NCBI RefSeq assembly: GCF_026745355.1
Contig: NC_079205.1
Span: forward strand, 42,859,876 to 42,923,875
Source: Beta vulgaris subsp. vulgaris
Taxonomy: Eukaryota > Streptophyta > Magnoliopsida > Caryophyllales > Amaranthaceae
Reading direction: 5' to 3'
DNA: 64,000 nt
The position numbers and the translations under genes were made by a program. This document shows positions 34,677-45,379 of this stretch, piece after piece (the stretch's first letter is position 1; every line of letters starts with the position of its first letter). The notes under the pieces were generated by a model. That model was not told the origin of the DNA. It worked only from the letters and a program-made list of their open reading frames with translations, and did not search any database.

Positions 34677-37137
34677 TCGTACGAACTGAACTGGAGTCCC
34701 AAGGGACCTTCTTTTCTAACACAGCTTTGTGTCACTTTACTGTTTTTTTTCTCTTTTTGTTTCTTTTCCTTTTATTTTCTTTAATTTTACTTTTTGTCTT
34801 TTTCTTACTAACTGATTCCTTGAATCAGTAAAGTTGTTTAATACAACTTCTTACTTTCTCTCATTATTTATTTTATCTTTTCTTTCTCTTCATTCTCTAA
34901 TTTTTGAACAAAGATTTTTTCTACTTTTGACAATTATATCTTGTGAAAACTTTATTATTTCATCCACCTTCAATTCATAAACTTAATAAATTTGAATATT
35001 ACATAGGTGACTAATTTAGTTTATTCACTTACTATTGTAGACGGAGATTTTGTAGAAGGAGCTTTCTAGGGGTGACTTTATTATTCGTATCTGCGCTACT
35101 CGAGGTAATTTCGATGTTCATCGTACCCTAGTTCCTGTTGCAAAACGGCTATCTGTGTGATTATATGATTATGTGGTTATGTACGTAACAAATATTTTAT
35201 AGACTAACATTATGAATTTCTGAGTCAGTAATCACTATTATAAAAGTAGGATTCTCATAATACTATGAATTGGAGTATGTTATTATAACTTGGTAAGAGT
35301 ATAAATATGTTATAATCATGTGATTCTTTTGAAACTAAGTATTAGTATGTGAATATTCTTGTGGCAACCTTATGACTACAGTATGTTTTATGTTAACAAA
35401 ACATATGGAATTGTATGGTTATCAACTTGAGAACTTATGTTTATTATGACCTTTTAATAAAAACTGAGGGTAATGAAGCCCGAAAGGGTGTTGAACAGTT
35501 GCCCTATACGATGGTATAACTATCTATAGGTTGATTATATAAATACGATACGAACTGTTGTCTTCCTTCTATTTGTTGTGATCCAAGTAGAAGGGGTGTG
35601 ACACATAGGGACTCTATGATTTTGGCCATGGTGATAATGGGGTGACGACCTCTTGTGGAATTAGGCGGTTAATAGGGATTAGTCCCGGCCTATTGGCGTT
35701 CACATTTCCCTCTCTTAATTTAAAATTATTGTTTTAGTTGTGTGAATAAATGTTATGATATGTGACTTGTATTTGGAGTTAGTAATACAAACGTTTGAAA
35801 ATCCAAACATTAATGTTGAATTTGTTGGAGCACTTTATTCTATTTCTAAAATTAAGATTTATTTTTAAAATTATTATTTTGACGAGATGGAGTTGAATTA
35901 CTCAGTTTTTTTCTAATTTTTGGGAGTTGTCTCTCTTGTTGTCTTCTTTCTATTACTTTGCAGGTTGGACTTGGTGATGGGATCTCGTGTGAGGAGGCTT
36001 AGATAATTCACCTAGACGACCTCATTTAGTTTTTCTATCTTGGAGTTACTATTTAAGATTTTATTTAACTTTGGTTGTAATGATATTTGTATTTTAAGAC
36101 AAATGGGTTAACTTATCTTTTGTTTGCCTTTCATTTACTCTTAGAGAGTAAATGGGCGGTAATATCCTCCAAGTTTGAATAAAGAATTTTCTTTAAACTA
36201 TACTTATTTGATTTTACACTTATATAAATTTGGAGGGTGTTATACCTTTAACATAGGTTGGTTCTGCTCCAAAATGAAGGTGGGTTTAGTGCAGATTTCA
36301 ATGTTTTTTGTTGAATTTGTTTGGATTTTATTGTTGATCATGTAGTTGAATTATTTGTTTTTTTTGGAGAGGAATTTGTTATGAGCTGAAGATATGGGAG
36401 ATTTAGATGATGGATTGTTTGAATTTCGGTGAATTTGATTTGGGTTTGGATTATTTGGACTTAATTTTAATATTTGGATGCATTCATAAGAAATTGAAGT
36501 TGCATGTTATATGATGTTGGATTTCATCTAATTTTGGTTATGTTGATATTCTGTGACTTTTGTGTTGTATTGTTGCGAAGTTTATGATGATTTGAGGTAG
36601 CTTGAGGTACTTGCATCGAATTGTTTTCAAGGTTTTATTTCAAGTTAGCTCAGAGATCATGTTCATTTGTTATGTTCTGGAACTGTCTTTCTATTTGTAT
36701 ATACATTTGGTATTTTGACTTCTTTGTATATCTGAACATAATATGATGACTGGGTAGGGGGTTTTCGAGTTTTGAGGTGGAGGATTTCGGGTAGGGGTTT
36801 TCGGGGTGGATGGATTTTTTGGTGTGGGTGTTATCGTGGCATGGAGGTGGCAAGGGTGGTGGTGGTGCCCATGGTGGTGATGGAGGCAGTTGGGGATGGG
36901 TACCCATGGTGGTGATGGAGGGGGCTGCTATGAAAGAAGGATGTAAGGTGGGAAGAGAGAGATTAAATGACATAAATAAATAAAATAGAAATATAACCTG
37001 TTAAACATGTTGGAGGTAAGAAGGCTTGTTTTAAGAAGATGCAGGTCAAAGGTGGGATTGTTTCCAGATTTCGAAGATGTGGGATTGTTTTCAGTGGCAA
37101 AGGTGGGATTATTAGTTTTCATTTTTTCTTTTTTATA

Positions 37138-37310
37138 ACGCAACAAAGTTGATTAGATATTTTATCATCACTATTATGGTAAACAGAAACTTAATAGATA
37201 ATATAACTTGTAACACGAGGATATATTAATATATTATTCATTTACTTGATAGGTCAATTAATGTAAGAGTTCAACTTGTGTGTCAATTTAAGAAGCATAA
37301 TGAGAATCAT
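37138..37310. other. AT-rich flank of the Mutator-type element
   Basis: No gene, repeat or RNA is recognisable between the 9-bp duplication and the tRNA-like segment. Confidence 0.5.
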
Positions 37311-37480
37311 GTGGGAGCCCAATGGTTAGAGCTCCCACCTCCCAACCTCATGGTCGGGAGTTCAACTCTCATCAACCCCATTCGGGGTGTTTGTGTGGAT
37401 ATCACATGAACTTGTAGATTAGTTGGTTAGAGTATCTATATCTCAAAGGAGAGGTCGTGGGTTTGAGTTTTAACACACAT
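37311..37480 (+). mobile_element. Two adjacent tRNA-like (SINE-type) segments
   Basis: The first (37311-37400) reads gtgggagcccaatggttag then agctcccacc, with a B-box-like gtcgggagttcaactctc. This is the A-box/B-box spacing of a tRNA-derived pol III promoter. The second (about 37411-37475) reads tagattagttggttagag and gtcgtgggtttgagttttaa, another A/B box pair. Neither folds into a perfect tRNA by eye and no CCA-proximal acceptor stem is convincing. They are therefore called SINE heads or a dimeric tRNA-related retroposon, not tRNA genes. Target duplications were not found. Confidence 0.55.
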
Positions 37481-37632
37481 TTTTATTATTTGATTTCTTT
37501 AGATTATTCAATTACTATCATATATGACTTACAGATTTATTATCAATCTTACTTTTTCTTTCTTTCACCTTTCTTCCTGACTTGTTGATTTTCGATCTTG
37601 TAGCTTGCCATTTGTTTTCCTTTACACAATTT

Positions 37633-39855
37633 TTTTTAAAACAAACGAGTAGTTATATATATTAGATAATGATCTTACAGACATTGTTCCAAACTTGCCA
37701 AACACTAAAGTTCCTTCCACTACATATAGACAAAATTATATATAAAAACATCATCAAAATAGTTAAAGCTCCATCTTAAGTAATCAACCATCCAACGTGT
37801 ATCACAATCAACCTCCTAAGCTCCTTCAACCTGTGCACCAAGCAGGTCTTTTTCAAGCTCTCCTTAACATAGTCTGGAATGAGTACATGAATTCTCGAAT
37901 ATTCCTTCATTTCTAGTCAAAACTATGCTAACTTGTGAGCCAGCATATTTGCTTCCCTTTTTACATGAACAAACTGGGCTTCAAAATAGGAATCAATTGC
38001 AGCTTTGAGCTCTTGTATAATCATTCCCAACTCATGCATTTCATTGTCTTCCACCTCCTTCCGCAATTGATAATGAATGATTAAGGCATCCATTTCTACC
38101 TCAATTTTTTGCAGTCCAAAGTCTTTGGCTAGCTCAATGCCCTTTCTTACCGCTAATAGTTCTGCATGTGTTGGGTCCTTAGCTTGGGTTATAAAGGAGT
38201 ATCCCAAAACCAGCTGCCATCATCCTTTCTGATTACCCCTCCTCTATTGCCTTCAGTAGTTGATTTCAAACAGCCATCGGAATTGATTTTGTAGAAACCA
38301 GTCTGAGGAAGCCTCCATATGACACATTAGCTTCTATACTTTGCTTCTTCCTTTTGTCCTGAAAAGAGTTAGAGTTGGCCACCAAATCTGTTGTTAATAT
38401 ATTAAAAACATAAGAGTCATGCCTCATTTTCTGCTGGAGCACTGCCTCATTTCTATTTTTCCATCTATGCCAGACAGTTACCCCAAACACCATCACCCGA
38501 TCTTTGTTACCTCCAGTGTTAAGCGACATCCAAGTATTCCAATCACTATTCATGAACACCTTCATACTAGGTTGGTCAATATGTCTGTTTGAGTTTAAAA
38601 CCCTATTCCAAATAGCCCTAGAATTGCAACAGTCCCTAAAAACATGCATATGATCCTCCTCTTTATCAATACATCTAGCACAATTTGGATTAAGATTAGG
38701 AATTTTATCTTTTAGAATTGTAACAACTGGAAGAATTTGGTGGCAAAGATGCCACAATAACATGGTGTATTTATAGGGTAAAGCATTTTTTCCAAAGCCT
38801 CTTCTAATTAATTAAAGAGTGTTGGAAATAACTATTAGGAGGAGAAACTATTCTATAAGCACTTTTGATATCATACCTTCCAGAACTTCTTGGCCCCCAA
38901 GCTAACTTTTCGTTTTTGTTTGTGTTAGAAGGAATAGGTGTGGATATAATGAGATTGATCAAACTTTCCCGTAGATATGGTTTAATATCATCCACCCACC
39001 ATTGTCCATTTCGAAATATTCTACTAACACTCCAATGTTCTAATAATCCGGAATTTTTTGCACAACACATTTTATTAGCTCCTCTTCTCCTACCCATTTA
39101 TGAAATCATAATGAAGTGTCATTTCCATTCCCTATTCCATGAATTAAACCATCATGAAGAACATCCCTACCCTTTAGGATATTACTCGACAAAGGTGAAT
39201 CTCCATTCTTATGAGCATAGTTCATAAAGGAAACTTTGTTAAGATATTTCGAAGTCAAAATTTTTATCCATAATTTTTGTTCACCTTTAATAAAAGCTCC
39301 AACCTAACTTGGCCATAAAGGTAATATTCCAACTTTTTAAATTCCTAAAACCCAAACCTCCCCTATGAATAGGTTCTCTGACTTTGTCCCAACTCATTCC
39401 AAGCAAATAATGTTTTTTCTCTGTGGCATTCTAAAGAATTTTTTTGCAACTTTTCTCCATGTCATCAAGTATTGAATTAGGCAGAAGTGTAGATTGCATT
39501 GCATAAAGAGGATAAATGTTTAGGACATACTTTATAAGAGTAGTTCTTTCCGCAATATTAATTAACTTAGCTGCCACCCCCTAATTTTGTCTTTTGTTTT
39601 AATTAACATTGAAACATAATCCCTTTTTTTTTTTTTAACTTATTAGACAAAATACTAACACCCAAATATTTCCCAAAAGAAATTTTAGTAAGACATTCAT
39701 ATTTCTTTATTAATAAAATGCCTATAAAAGGGATTTAGTTTAGGAGGAAAAACAATTTTTGATTTTTGAAATTAAAAAAAAACCCAATTCATTCCCAAAT
39801 CTGTGCAACACCTCCATTATGACTCCACATTTAGCTACAGAAGCCTTTTACACAA
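37633..39855 (-). mobile_element. 5'-truncated LINE (non-LTR retrotransposon)
   Basis: Reading on the minus strand from 39855 to 37633, the segment carries only the C-terminal part of ORF2 and a ~290 bp 3' untranslated region that ends in an A-rich tail (ttttaaaaaaaa near 37630). The abrupt upstream end within the RT thumb region is the usual 5' truncation of LINEs. Many stops and shifts occur. No clear target-site duplication was found. Confidence 0.8.
37923..39855 (-). pseudogene. LINE ORF2 C-terminal part: RT tail, zf-RVT and RNase H
   Basis: From the upstream end: CGVIMEVLHRFGNELGFF, then segments readable as ISFGKYLGVSILSNK, ERTTLIKYVLNIYPLYAMQS, KKHYLLGMSWDKV and GLGFRNLKSWNITFMAKLGW, all typical of the region after the RT catalytic core in plant L1-like elements. 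A zf-RVT segment follows (LLWHLCHQILPVVTILKDKI, NCARC, DHMHVFRDC). A plant RNase H-like domain closes it (PTHAELLAVRKGIELAKDFG, VEMDALII, FVHVKREANMLAHKLA, stop at 37923). The catalytic RT FADD box is not in the window copy. Several frameshifts are present. Confidence 0.8.
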
Positions 39856-40059
39856 CTACTACAATGTAATTAGTGCCAATGGTGATCCAGGAGATCGGAG
39901 CACCACCGCTGCGTGCAGCACGCCTGCACCGCTCCAAGCATCCACCAATCAAGCCGCGACTTTGAGTATTTAGATACACTAGTGGTGATCGATTGGATTC
40001 AATTCATGTTAAATTGGGTGTTTCGAAAATTACGCACGCAAACTGTTTGTGAAACGAAG

Positions 40060-41460
40060 TTAAGCATAATGAGGTGACTCTTTTAGTCTTTTATGTCTTG
40101 TTTCTTTTTGTACGGTTAATGGAGTTCTGTATGAAGGTAGATGCTTTCATGAGTTTGTTGTGAAAATTCAATATAGTTGGTGAAACAAAGGTTGTTAATG
40201 CTTTGATAAACATTTATAGGGAAATGGGTATGCTAGATCATTGCCTGTATTTTGGTTTGATAGCATGAAAGTGCGTAACTTGGTTACTTACAATTCTGTT
40301 CTTGCTGTAAATGCTCTTAGTGTGTTATGTAACGAAGTTGCTGTGGGTGTTTATAGCTCAAGCCTCAATGATGATAGTTGGAGTTATGCCTGATCAAGCT
40401 ATTCGTTGACGTGGTAAATAGGAAAGAAAATGAAAATAGAATTAGCTTCTTCGTCTTTACATAAAACAATATAAGAGTAATTTAATTGTGACAGACATGT
40501 TCACTTAAAAAAATCCTTTTGTAGCGACTATGGCTGCTTTAATGTACTGAATTTGGTATATTTAAACAGGCAAGGGTTGTGTAATAGCACGCTATTATTT
40601 CAAGCAGCTTACTAAGGAACCCTTAATCTCAATTAGGAAAATCGCAGTGGTTGTGTGAGCGAAACTAGCAAACTCAACTATTCATGTTAACTTCACTCAT
40701 TTATTAGGTGCTTGAAGTCATGTTGGTTTCATTTCGGAAGGAAGGATATACTTTGAGGATATATTTAGATTTGGGGTTGACCCTAGGATAGATAAGTATT
40801 CATGCATGGTTGATCTAGTAGGCTAAGAAAGGTGCGATTAGGCTGATTAGGAGCTTGCCAATGGAACCAAATGCTGGCATATGGTATGCCTTTTTTGGTG
40901 CCTGTAAGATTCACAATTATGTAGAACTAGGAAGGAAGTAAATCACAGATACTATAATGCGATGTCGAATATATTCTGGTTCTGGTCAATGAATATATGC
41001 TTCCAGATTAGGTCTCTGATCATGAAAGGTATCGGGCTGGGAAACCTGGATGTAGTCTGATTGAACATGGGAAAATAATGTATTGCTTTGCAGTAGCCTA
41101 ATAGGAGATCAGTCTCATTACTCAGCCAAATCAATCTAAGATCTATGCAAAATTGGAATAAATCATTTGGAGAAGTTCACGAAGCTGGACTACTGCCCCA
41201 AAAGAGTTTAACTTGCACAGGAGGAAGTTGAAGTACCTATGATCAATAAGCGCAGCAAGAAATTAGCACCTGCTGTTGGTTTGCTCGTGACTAGCAGTCG
41301 CATGCCAATTACAATAATAAAGAACCTCAGAATTTATGGCGACTGTTACTAGGTGATGAAACTTGTGTCATTGATTGAGAAGCCTACTATCATTGTCCGA
41401 GATCCAAAACGCTTTCATCATAATTCAAATGGGATTTGTGCTCCCAAGGATTATTGGTGA
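40060..41460 (+). pseudogene. DYW-type pentatricopeptide repeat (PPR) pseudogene
   Basis: Plant PPR-DYW proteins edit organellar RNA. Scattered over three frames are VVNALINIY, SMKVRNLVTYNSVLAV, VTFTHLLGA.SHVGFISEGR, DPRIDKYSCMVDLVG, SLPMEPNAGIWYAFFGACKI and NYVELGRK. These are followed by the E-type and DYW-type tail: INKRSKKLAPAVGLLVTSS, MPITIIKNLRI, VMKLVSLIEKPTIIVRDPKR and a terminal AP-KDYW followed by a stop at 41460. The normally conserved CGDCH zinc ligand reads YGDCY, and many frame breaks occur, so the gene is dead. The 5' two-thirds of a full gene seems absent. Intervening bases at 40410-40640 do not match the family. Confidence 0.85.
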
Positions 41461-42842
41461 ACTTATTCCTGGATTCTGCAAAAGATATGCATAGTTTTGC
41501 TATTATTGGGACGTGAAAGGTTTTCCATCAATAACTTCAATGAGGTAAGGTTGCTTTATGCTCGACTGGGGTATGTCATGTTAAAAGTTGATGTCATGGG
41601 TGTTTTGCCATCCACACACTGTCATTTCTGTGATCATGAGTGTGTAGTTCCTGTTTGAATACTCTATATTATGAATCGAGAGAGAGAAAAGAAAATACTT
41701 ATGGAATTGATCTATTTAATTTCTGATCATCTGAATCTTTCTTCCTTTTTTCCTTGCATAAGTAATGTTTCGTTTCATGGTTGACGAAGATTATATTGTT
41801 TTGTACTCTTAAATCTGAAGCATTTTGGTTATGGCTCCCACCATTTCTCTTCAGCTACTTGAGGAACAAGTTTAGCTCTCACTTCTCTGGCTTTCTTTTT
41901 CTGTCTAACTTCCGCTCTGCCCTTATCACTTTCAATAAGTTAAACTTAAACAGATATGACAGAATTGGCATAGAAGTCAGCAATCTGGACCACCGGACGC
42001 AGCTAGACCATAGCATTTATCACTTCACCTGCTATGATTTTTTTTTTATATATTAGGCTACCTTTGTGTGTATGTATGTGTACGTGTGTGTGCGCATGTA
42101 TGCATGTGTGTGGAGCTGATGTGAATCTAGACATTAATATGCATACTCAGTTTCGTTCAAGTATCTCTTTCCTAACTTTTCATTAACATAGACTATGATA
42201 TAATGAATGTATGCACGCACGTTACATATGGTACTTTGTTCATTACAATCAGAAATCTGGACCACAGGAACACAGCTAGAACATAGCATTCATCGCTTCA
42301 CCTGCTATGATTTCTTTTCTTTTATTTTGGTCTCTTATATGTGTATATGTGTGAATGCGTGTGCAAGTTTCTGACTCTGGAGCTGATGTGAATCTTGAAA
42401 GTTGAAAGTACTATGCATACTCAGATCTCAAGTGAATCTGTCTCCCCGAACTTTTCATTAAAATATACTATTAGCTCTAATGAATTGTCTTGCGACCTTG
42501 TGTTTCTTGTCCTATGTGACAAAATTGCTTTCTCTACAGCTTGCCCAGAAAAAAGCCCCATGTAGGCCTTTATGTTGGGTGTGGTTCTTTTGGGAGGGGG
42601 TTGGGGAGGAGGAGTTCTGTTGGGAATCCTGTTTTATACCAATATTTTGCATTCTTACGTAGATCGTAACTGACTATGGGTTGCTACAAATCTATTTCTG
42701 ATATCACATACCAGCTTACATGTTTTACGCCATTGCTACAGCGGGGATGGAAATCTACACACAATTTTCAGACAAGATTGAGCATCATAGTCAAATGACT
42801 ACATAATTTATGAAAAATATGAATGCCTTAACTATTATGGGG
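41461..42842. other. Non-coding region with a tandem duplication (about 41965-42425)
   Basis: No gene was found. A segment with 'cagctagaccatagcattta', 'cttcacctgctatgattt', a (TGTA/TG)-rich stretch and 'ggagctgatgtgaatct' at about 41980-42150 recurs at 42260-42425 with substitutions. This is a duplication with ~285 bp offset. The open frames at 41781-42056 and 42480-42662 show no domain. Sequence just before 42843 is 3' flank of the minus-strand lectin kinase. Confidence 0.6.
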
Positions 42843-45257
42843 CTAATGTTGAAGGTGTTTGGACAATGAAAGAGCCTCCATCCATGAAGTGGAGTATGAG
42901 GCTGGACATGGAGGTTCAGAAACTTGAACGAGTCCTTCAAGCATCTCTATGACCCTCCTCATCGCAGGTCTGAGATTAGGGTCATCTTGAGTGCACCAGA
43001 TAGCAATCTTCACCATACCCAGTAATCTTTGCTCGTCATTGAGAGGATCTGTATCGTCTTTGACAAGTTTCTCAATTGTTCCCATTTGATAACAGTCGAA
43101 GGCCCAGTCAGTGAGTAGGGAAACACCTTCCTCTTCATTGTTTTCAAATTGCACATTCCTCTGGCAGCAAATAATCTCTAGTAACAGAATCCCAAAGCTA
43201 TAAACATCCACTTTTTCTGTGATGGGCATGTTTGTGAACCATTCAGGGGCCACATATCCTCTTGTTCCTCTTGGAGCAGCACTTGTATGGGCCTGATCCA
43301 ACCTCAGAAGCTTTGCCAATCCAAAGTCTGAAATCCTGGCATTATGATTGTCGTCCAGAAGTATGTTCTGTGGTTTTATATCACAGTGGATGATCCGGGT
43401 GCTGCAGTCTTCATGCAAATAGGAGAGTCCCCGAGCAATGTCCTGAGCAATTCGCAACCTCTTCTCCCAGGCTGGCTTAGGAAGCTGGTAGAGGAAGTCA
43501 GATAGAGTTCCATTGCTCATAAACTCGTACACAAGCAACCTGTGCTCTTCTTCCTCACAAAATCCTAGGAGCTTCACCAGATTCTTGTGATTCGTGTGAC
43601 CAATTGATTTCATTTCTATCTTAAATTCCTTATCCGCATCTTGTGATAGGGAGTTTAATTTTTTGACAGCAATAATAGTGTGAGAGCCTGATATGTCACT
43701 GAGAACACCTTTGTACACCACCCCAAAAGCTCCCTGCCCTAATATTTTATTGAACTTGTTTGTAGCCTCATCAAGCTCTTTGTAGCTAAAGCAATGGACG
43801 TTGTAGCTCCTGCTTATCTTGGGGTTCTTACGATATAAATTATAGGAAAATCCAGTGATAATAATACCAAGAAAAATAATGTTTGCTGACCCCGAGGTAG
43901 CTAATGATGATGTCCACACCCTTTTAGATTTCTTATACCGCCTTCCACTGTTGAACCCACCACTAGTTCTAACCTTGATGAATGCTGTTCTTTCGACAGT
44001 GCTGGCGCTCTTCCCATTTGAGAGCGGTAGCTTTTTCTTCCAACAGTCCGCAGTTTCTCCACCTTTAAAAATTGCAACTGCACAGAAGCAATCCACCAGG
44101 CAAATTTCTCTACACCAATCGATGGTAACATTCTGAAAATGCTCGTAATCTGCCAGTGGCCAGTCTACATCTTTCAGGATCTTGAAATCGAACTGATTCT
44201 TTTTTTGTGATGCTTCTTTTTCACAGCTCTGTGGAAGAAAGTTCTGGAAGCATCCACTCATCTCATCATCTAAGTCTACAAGTGCGTAACCTGGAGGACA
44301 AATGCATTGTGGTTTTCCTTCATTTCCTGACTTGCAGTAGCTGTTGTAACCACACACCCCGCTACCCATTTGCTGTACAACAGCAGTACAGATGTTATCA
44401 GGAACAAAGGACTTGATTGACCAGCCCCTGGTTGAATTAGACAACTGATTTCGGTAGACATAATGTCTTAATACACCGTCATATTCAAGTATCACCCTCT
44501 GATACAGAGCTTGGTTTTCAGATTCATCGCCGGGGAACAATTCAGCAAAAATGCTGCCATTTGTGGCTATAAGGTACAACAAGCCAGACTGGTTGAATAC
44601 CACCTGGTATCCGAACCCATTAGTCTCAAAAGGCCAGTAGTTGCTGTTCAAAGTATTGAAAAGAGGATAATCTGTAGTGAATAAATTAAGATTTCCAGTG
44701 TCTTGTAGCTTGAATGTGAACCGACCACCTGAGTAGTTTTTCTCTGTATAACGAGCGAGGAGCTGCCCACCTAGGCTCAGTCTCTGAGTGGGCAAAAGAG
44801 TGTCAGTTGGCTCATCAAAGCTTTGCCAGAGTATAGCAGAAGCTTGAGAAACCAGCACAAGGTTGCCAGTGTCGAGCATGGCTGCATAGCTGATTCTTCC
44901 TATGCTGTTTCCAGTTGGCAGCTTAGATTTCCATATATGGCGCCCACTTGGGTCAGTGAGTACCAAGCCTCTATCAGTAGTTAGTTCTACTTTTGATCCA
45001 CATGGTGCTGGATGGTCTCTATTGGCAGACCATGTTATGGTCTTTTCGGGGATTTGGTCGAACCATATGGCTAGGAGGAAATTTCCAGGTTCAATCTCCT
45101 GGAACCCAAAAGCAAAGTGTTTAGATGGAGATACCTGTGATGCAGTGGGTTCACCGGCTTGGAGGAATGAACCTAAGGTGATGTTCTTGTTAGTTTGAGC
45201 TGTGGCAAACGAATGAAGAAGGCAAACACAGAACATATATGAAAATAGTAATTCCAT
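42843..45257 (-). CDS. G-type lectin S-receptor-like serine/threonine-protein kinase (LECRK/RLK1-like)
   Basis: This is an intact intronless 804-residue receptor kinase of the plasma membrane. Signal peptide at 1-21. Bulb-type (G-type) lectin domain about 25-160 (FAFGFQEI, WSANRDHPAP, MLDTGNLVL, LWQSFDEPTDTLLP). EGF-like Cys-rich segment about 290-337. PAN-like Cys region about 345-430. Membrane helix about 454-472. Kinase about 500-775 with ILGQGAFGVVYKG, invariant Lys in IAVKKL, HCDIKPQNILL, ISDFGLAKLL and YVAPEWF. HCD instead of HRD makes it a non-RD kinase, as is usual in this subfamily and in many immune receptors. Length and order fit the LECRK/RLK1 group, which is linked to pathogen and insect responses in other plants; the ligand here is unknown. 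Start chosen because the signal peptide follows directly. Confidence 0.95.
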   Translation of the reverse strand: MELLFSYMFCVCLLHSFATAQTNKNITLGSFLQAGEPTASQVSPSKHFAFGFQEIEPGNFLLAIWFDQIPEKTITWSANRDHPAPCGSKVELTTDRGLVLTDPSGRHIWKSKLPTGNSIGRISYAAMLDTGNLVLVSQASAILWQSFDEPTDTLLPTQRLSLGGQLLARYTEKNYSGGRFTFKLQDTGNLNLFTTDYPLFNTLNSNYWPFETNGFGYQVVFNQSGLLYLIATNGSIFAELFPGDESENQALYQRVILEYDGVLRHYVYRNQLSNSTRGWSIKSFVPDNICTAVVQQMGSGVCGYNSYCKSGNEGKPQCICPPGYALVDLDDEMSGCFQNFLPQSCEKEASQKKNQFDFKILKDVDWPLADYEHFQNVTIDWCREICLVDCFCAVAIFKGGETADCWKKKLPLSNGKSASTVERTAFIKVRTSGGFNSGRRYKKSKRVWTSSLATSGSANIIFLGIIITGFSYNLYRKNPKISRSYNVHCFSYKELDEATNKFNKILGQGAFGVVYKGVLSDISGSHTIIAVKKLNSLSQDADKEFKIEMKSIGHTNHKNLVKLLGFCEEEEHRLLVYEFMSNGTLSDFLYQLPKPAWEKRLRIAQDIARGLSYLHEDCSTRIIHCDIKPQNILLDDNHNARISDFGLAKLLRLDQAHTSAAPRGTRGYVAPEWFTNMPITEKVDVYSFGILLLEIICCQRNVQFENNEEEGVSLLTDWAFDCYQMGTIEKLVKDDTDPLNDEQRLLGMVKIAIWCTQDDPNLRPAMRRVIEMLEGLVQVSEPPCPASYSTSWMEALSLSKHLQH

Positions 45258-45366
45258 GGAAGAAATTTGCAGCTTTCCGAACTGACTTTTGGATAGTCAG
45301 GAAATTGGAATGATGATGGAGGAATAGGGAGTTTTGTAGCTCAGATTTATTGAGGCTCTTAGTGTT

Positions 45367-45379
45367 GGTATATATAGTG
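45367..45379 (-). promoter_or_regulatory. TATA box of the lectin receptor kinase gene
   Basis: The minus strand reads cactatatatacc about 110 bp upstream of the start codon at 45257. This places a transcription start about 80 bp before the ATG, a normal plant spacing. No other TATA-like motif lies closer. Confidence 0.6.

Larger units (their letters stand above)
11380..36244 (+). mobile_element. Tekay-type chromovirus (Ty3/gypsy), plus strand, itself twice interrupted
   Basis: The LTRs start TGTAATATCCCGAAATTC (11380 and 23360) and end GGTGTTACA (17732) or GGTGTTATA (36244). Flanks ccatt (11375-11379) and ccttt (36245-36249) differ at one of five positions, an aged target duplication. A primer-binding-like tggtatcaagagc follows the left LTR at about 17736 (one extra base against the initiator-Met tRNA complement). 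A purine tract (aggagagtgaa) precedes 23360. Internal order is gag, protease, RT, RNase H, integrase, chromodomain, which defines the Tekay/chromovirus group. Net of insertions it is about 9.9 kb with ~2.1 kb LTRs. Every coding domain is broken. Confidence 0.9.
23360..36244 (+). repeat. Right LTR of the first Tekay element, split by the second Tekay element
   Basis: The LTR is in two parts, 23360-23979 and 34677-36244, separated by a complete reverse-oriented Tekay element. Joined, the parts correspond to the left LTR. It preserves the empty CACTA-like target site (actattGTAgacgg, GTA at 35037-35039). The outer end GGAGGGTGTTATA at 36244 abuts the Mutator-type element half. The purine tract aggagagtgaa lies just before 23360. 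Confidence 0.9.
10614..37128. mobile_element. Mutator-type TIR element split by a nested retrotransposon
   Basis: The perfect 9-bp direct repeat TTTTTTATA lies at 10605-10613 and 37129-37137. Immediately inside, both ends read inward through 'aaactaataatcc.acctt', 'aaacaatcccac', 'tcttcgaaatctg.aaac', 'cccacctttgacc' and 'aaaacaagcc', giving inverted repeats of roughly 130-150 bp. The two halves (10614-11379 and 36245-37128) total about 1.65 kb and are separated only by the Tekay retrotransposon. Each half next carries a C-rich (left) or G-rich (right) tract. No transposase is visible, so the element is non-autonomous. The open frames at 10620-10997, 10838-11023 and 36650-37146 lie in these low-complexity arms and are not supported as genes. 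Confidence 0.85.

Noticed and set aside
34805..34900. Separate ~85-bp insertion in the right LTR of the outer Tekay
   Set aside because: The segment has no terminal repeats or target duplication; a small deletion in the left LTR between short C/T-rich repeats explains it as well.
37311..37395. Functional tRNA gene
   Set aside because: A and B boxes are recognisable, but I could not form a proper acceptor stem and anticodon arm; a SINE head is more likely.
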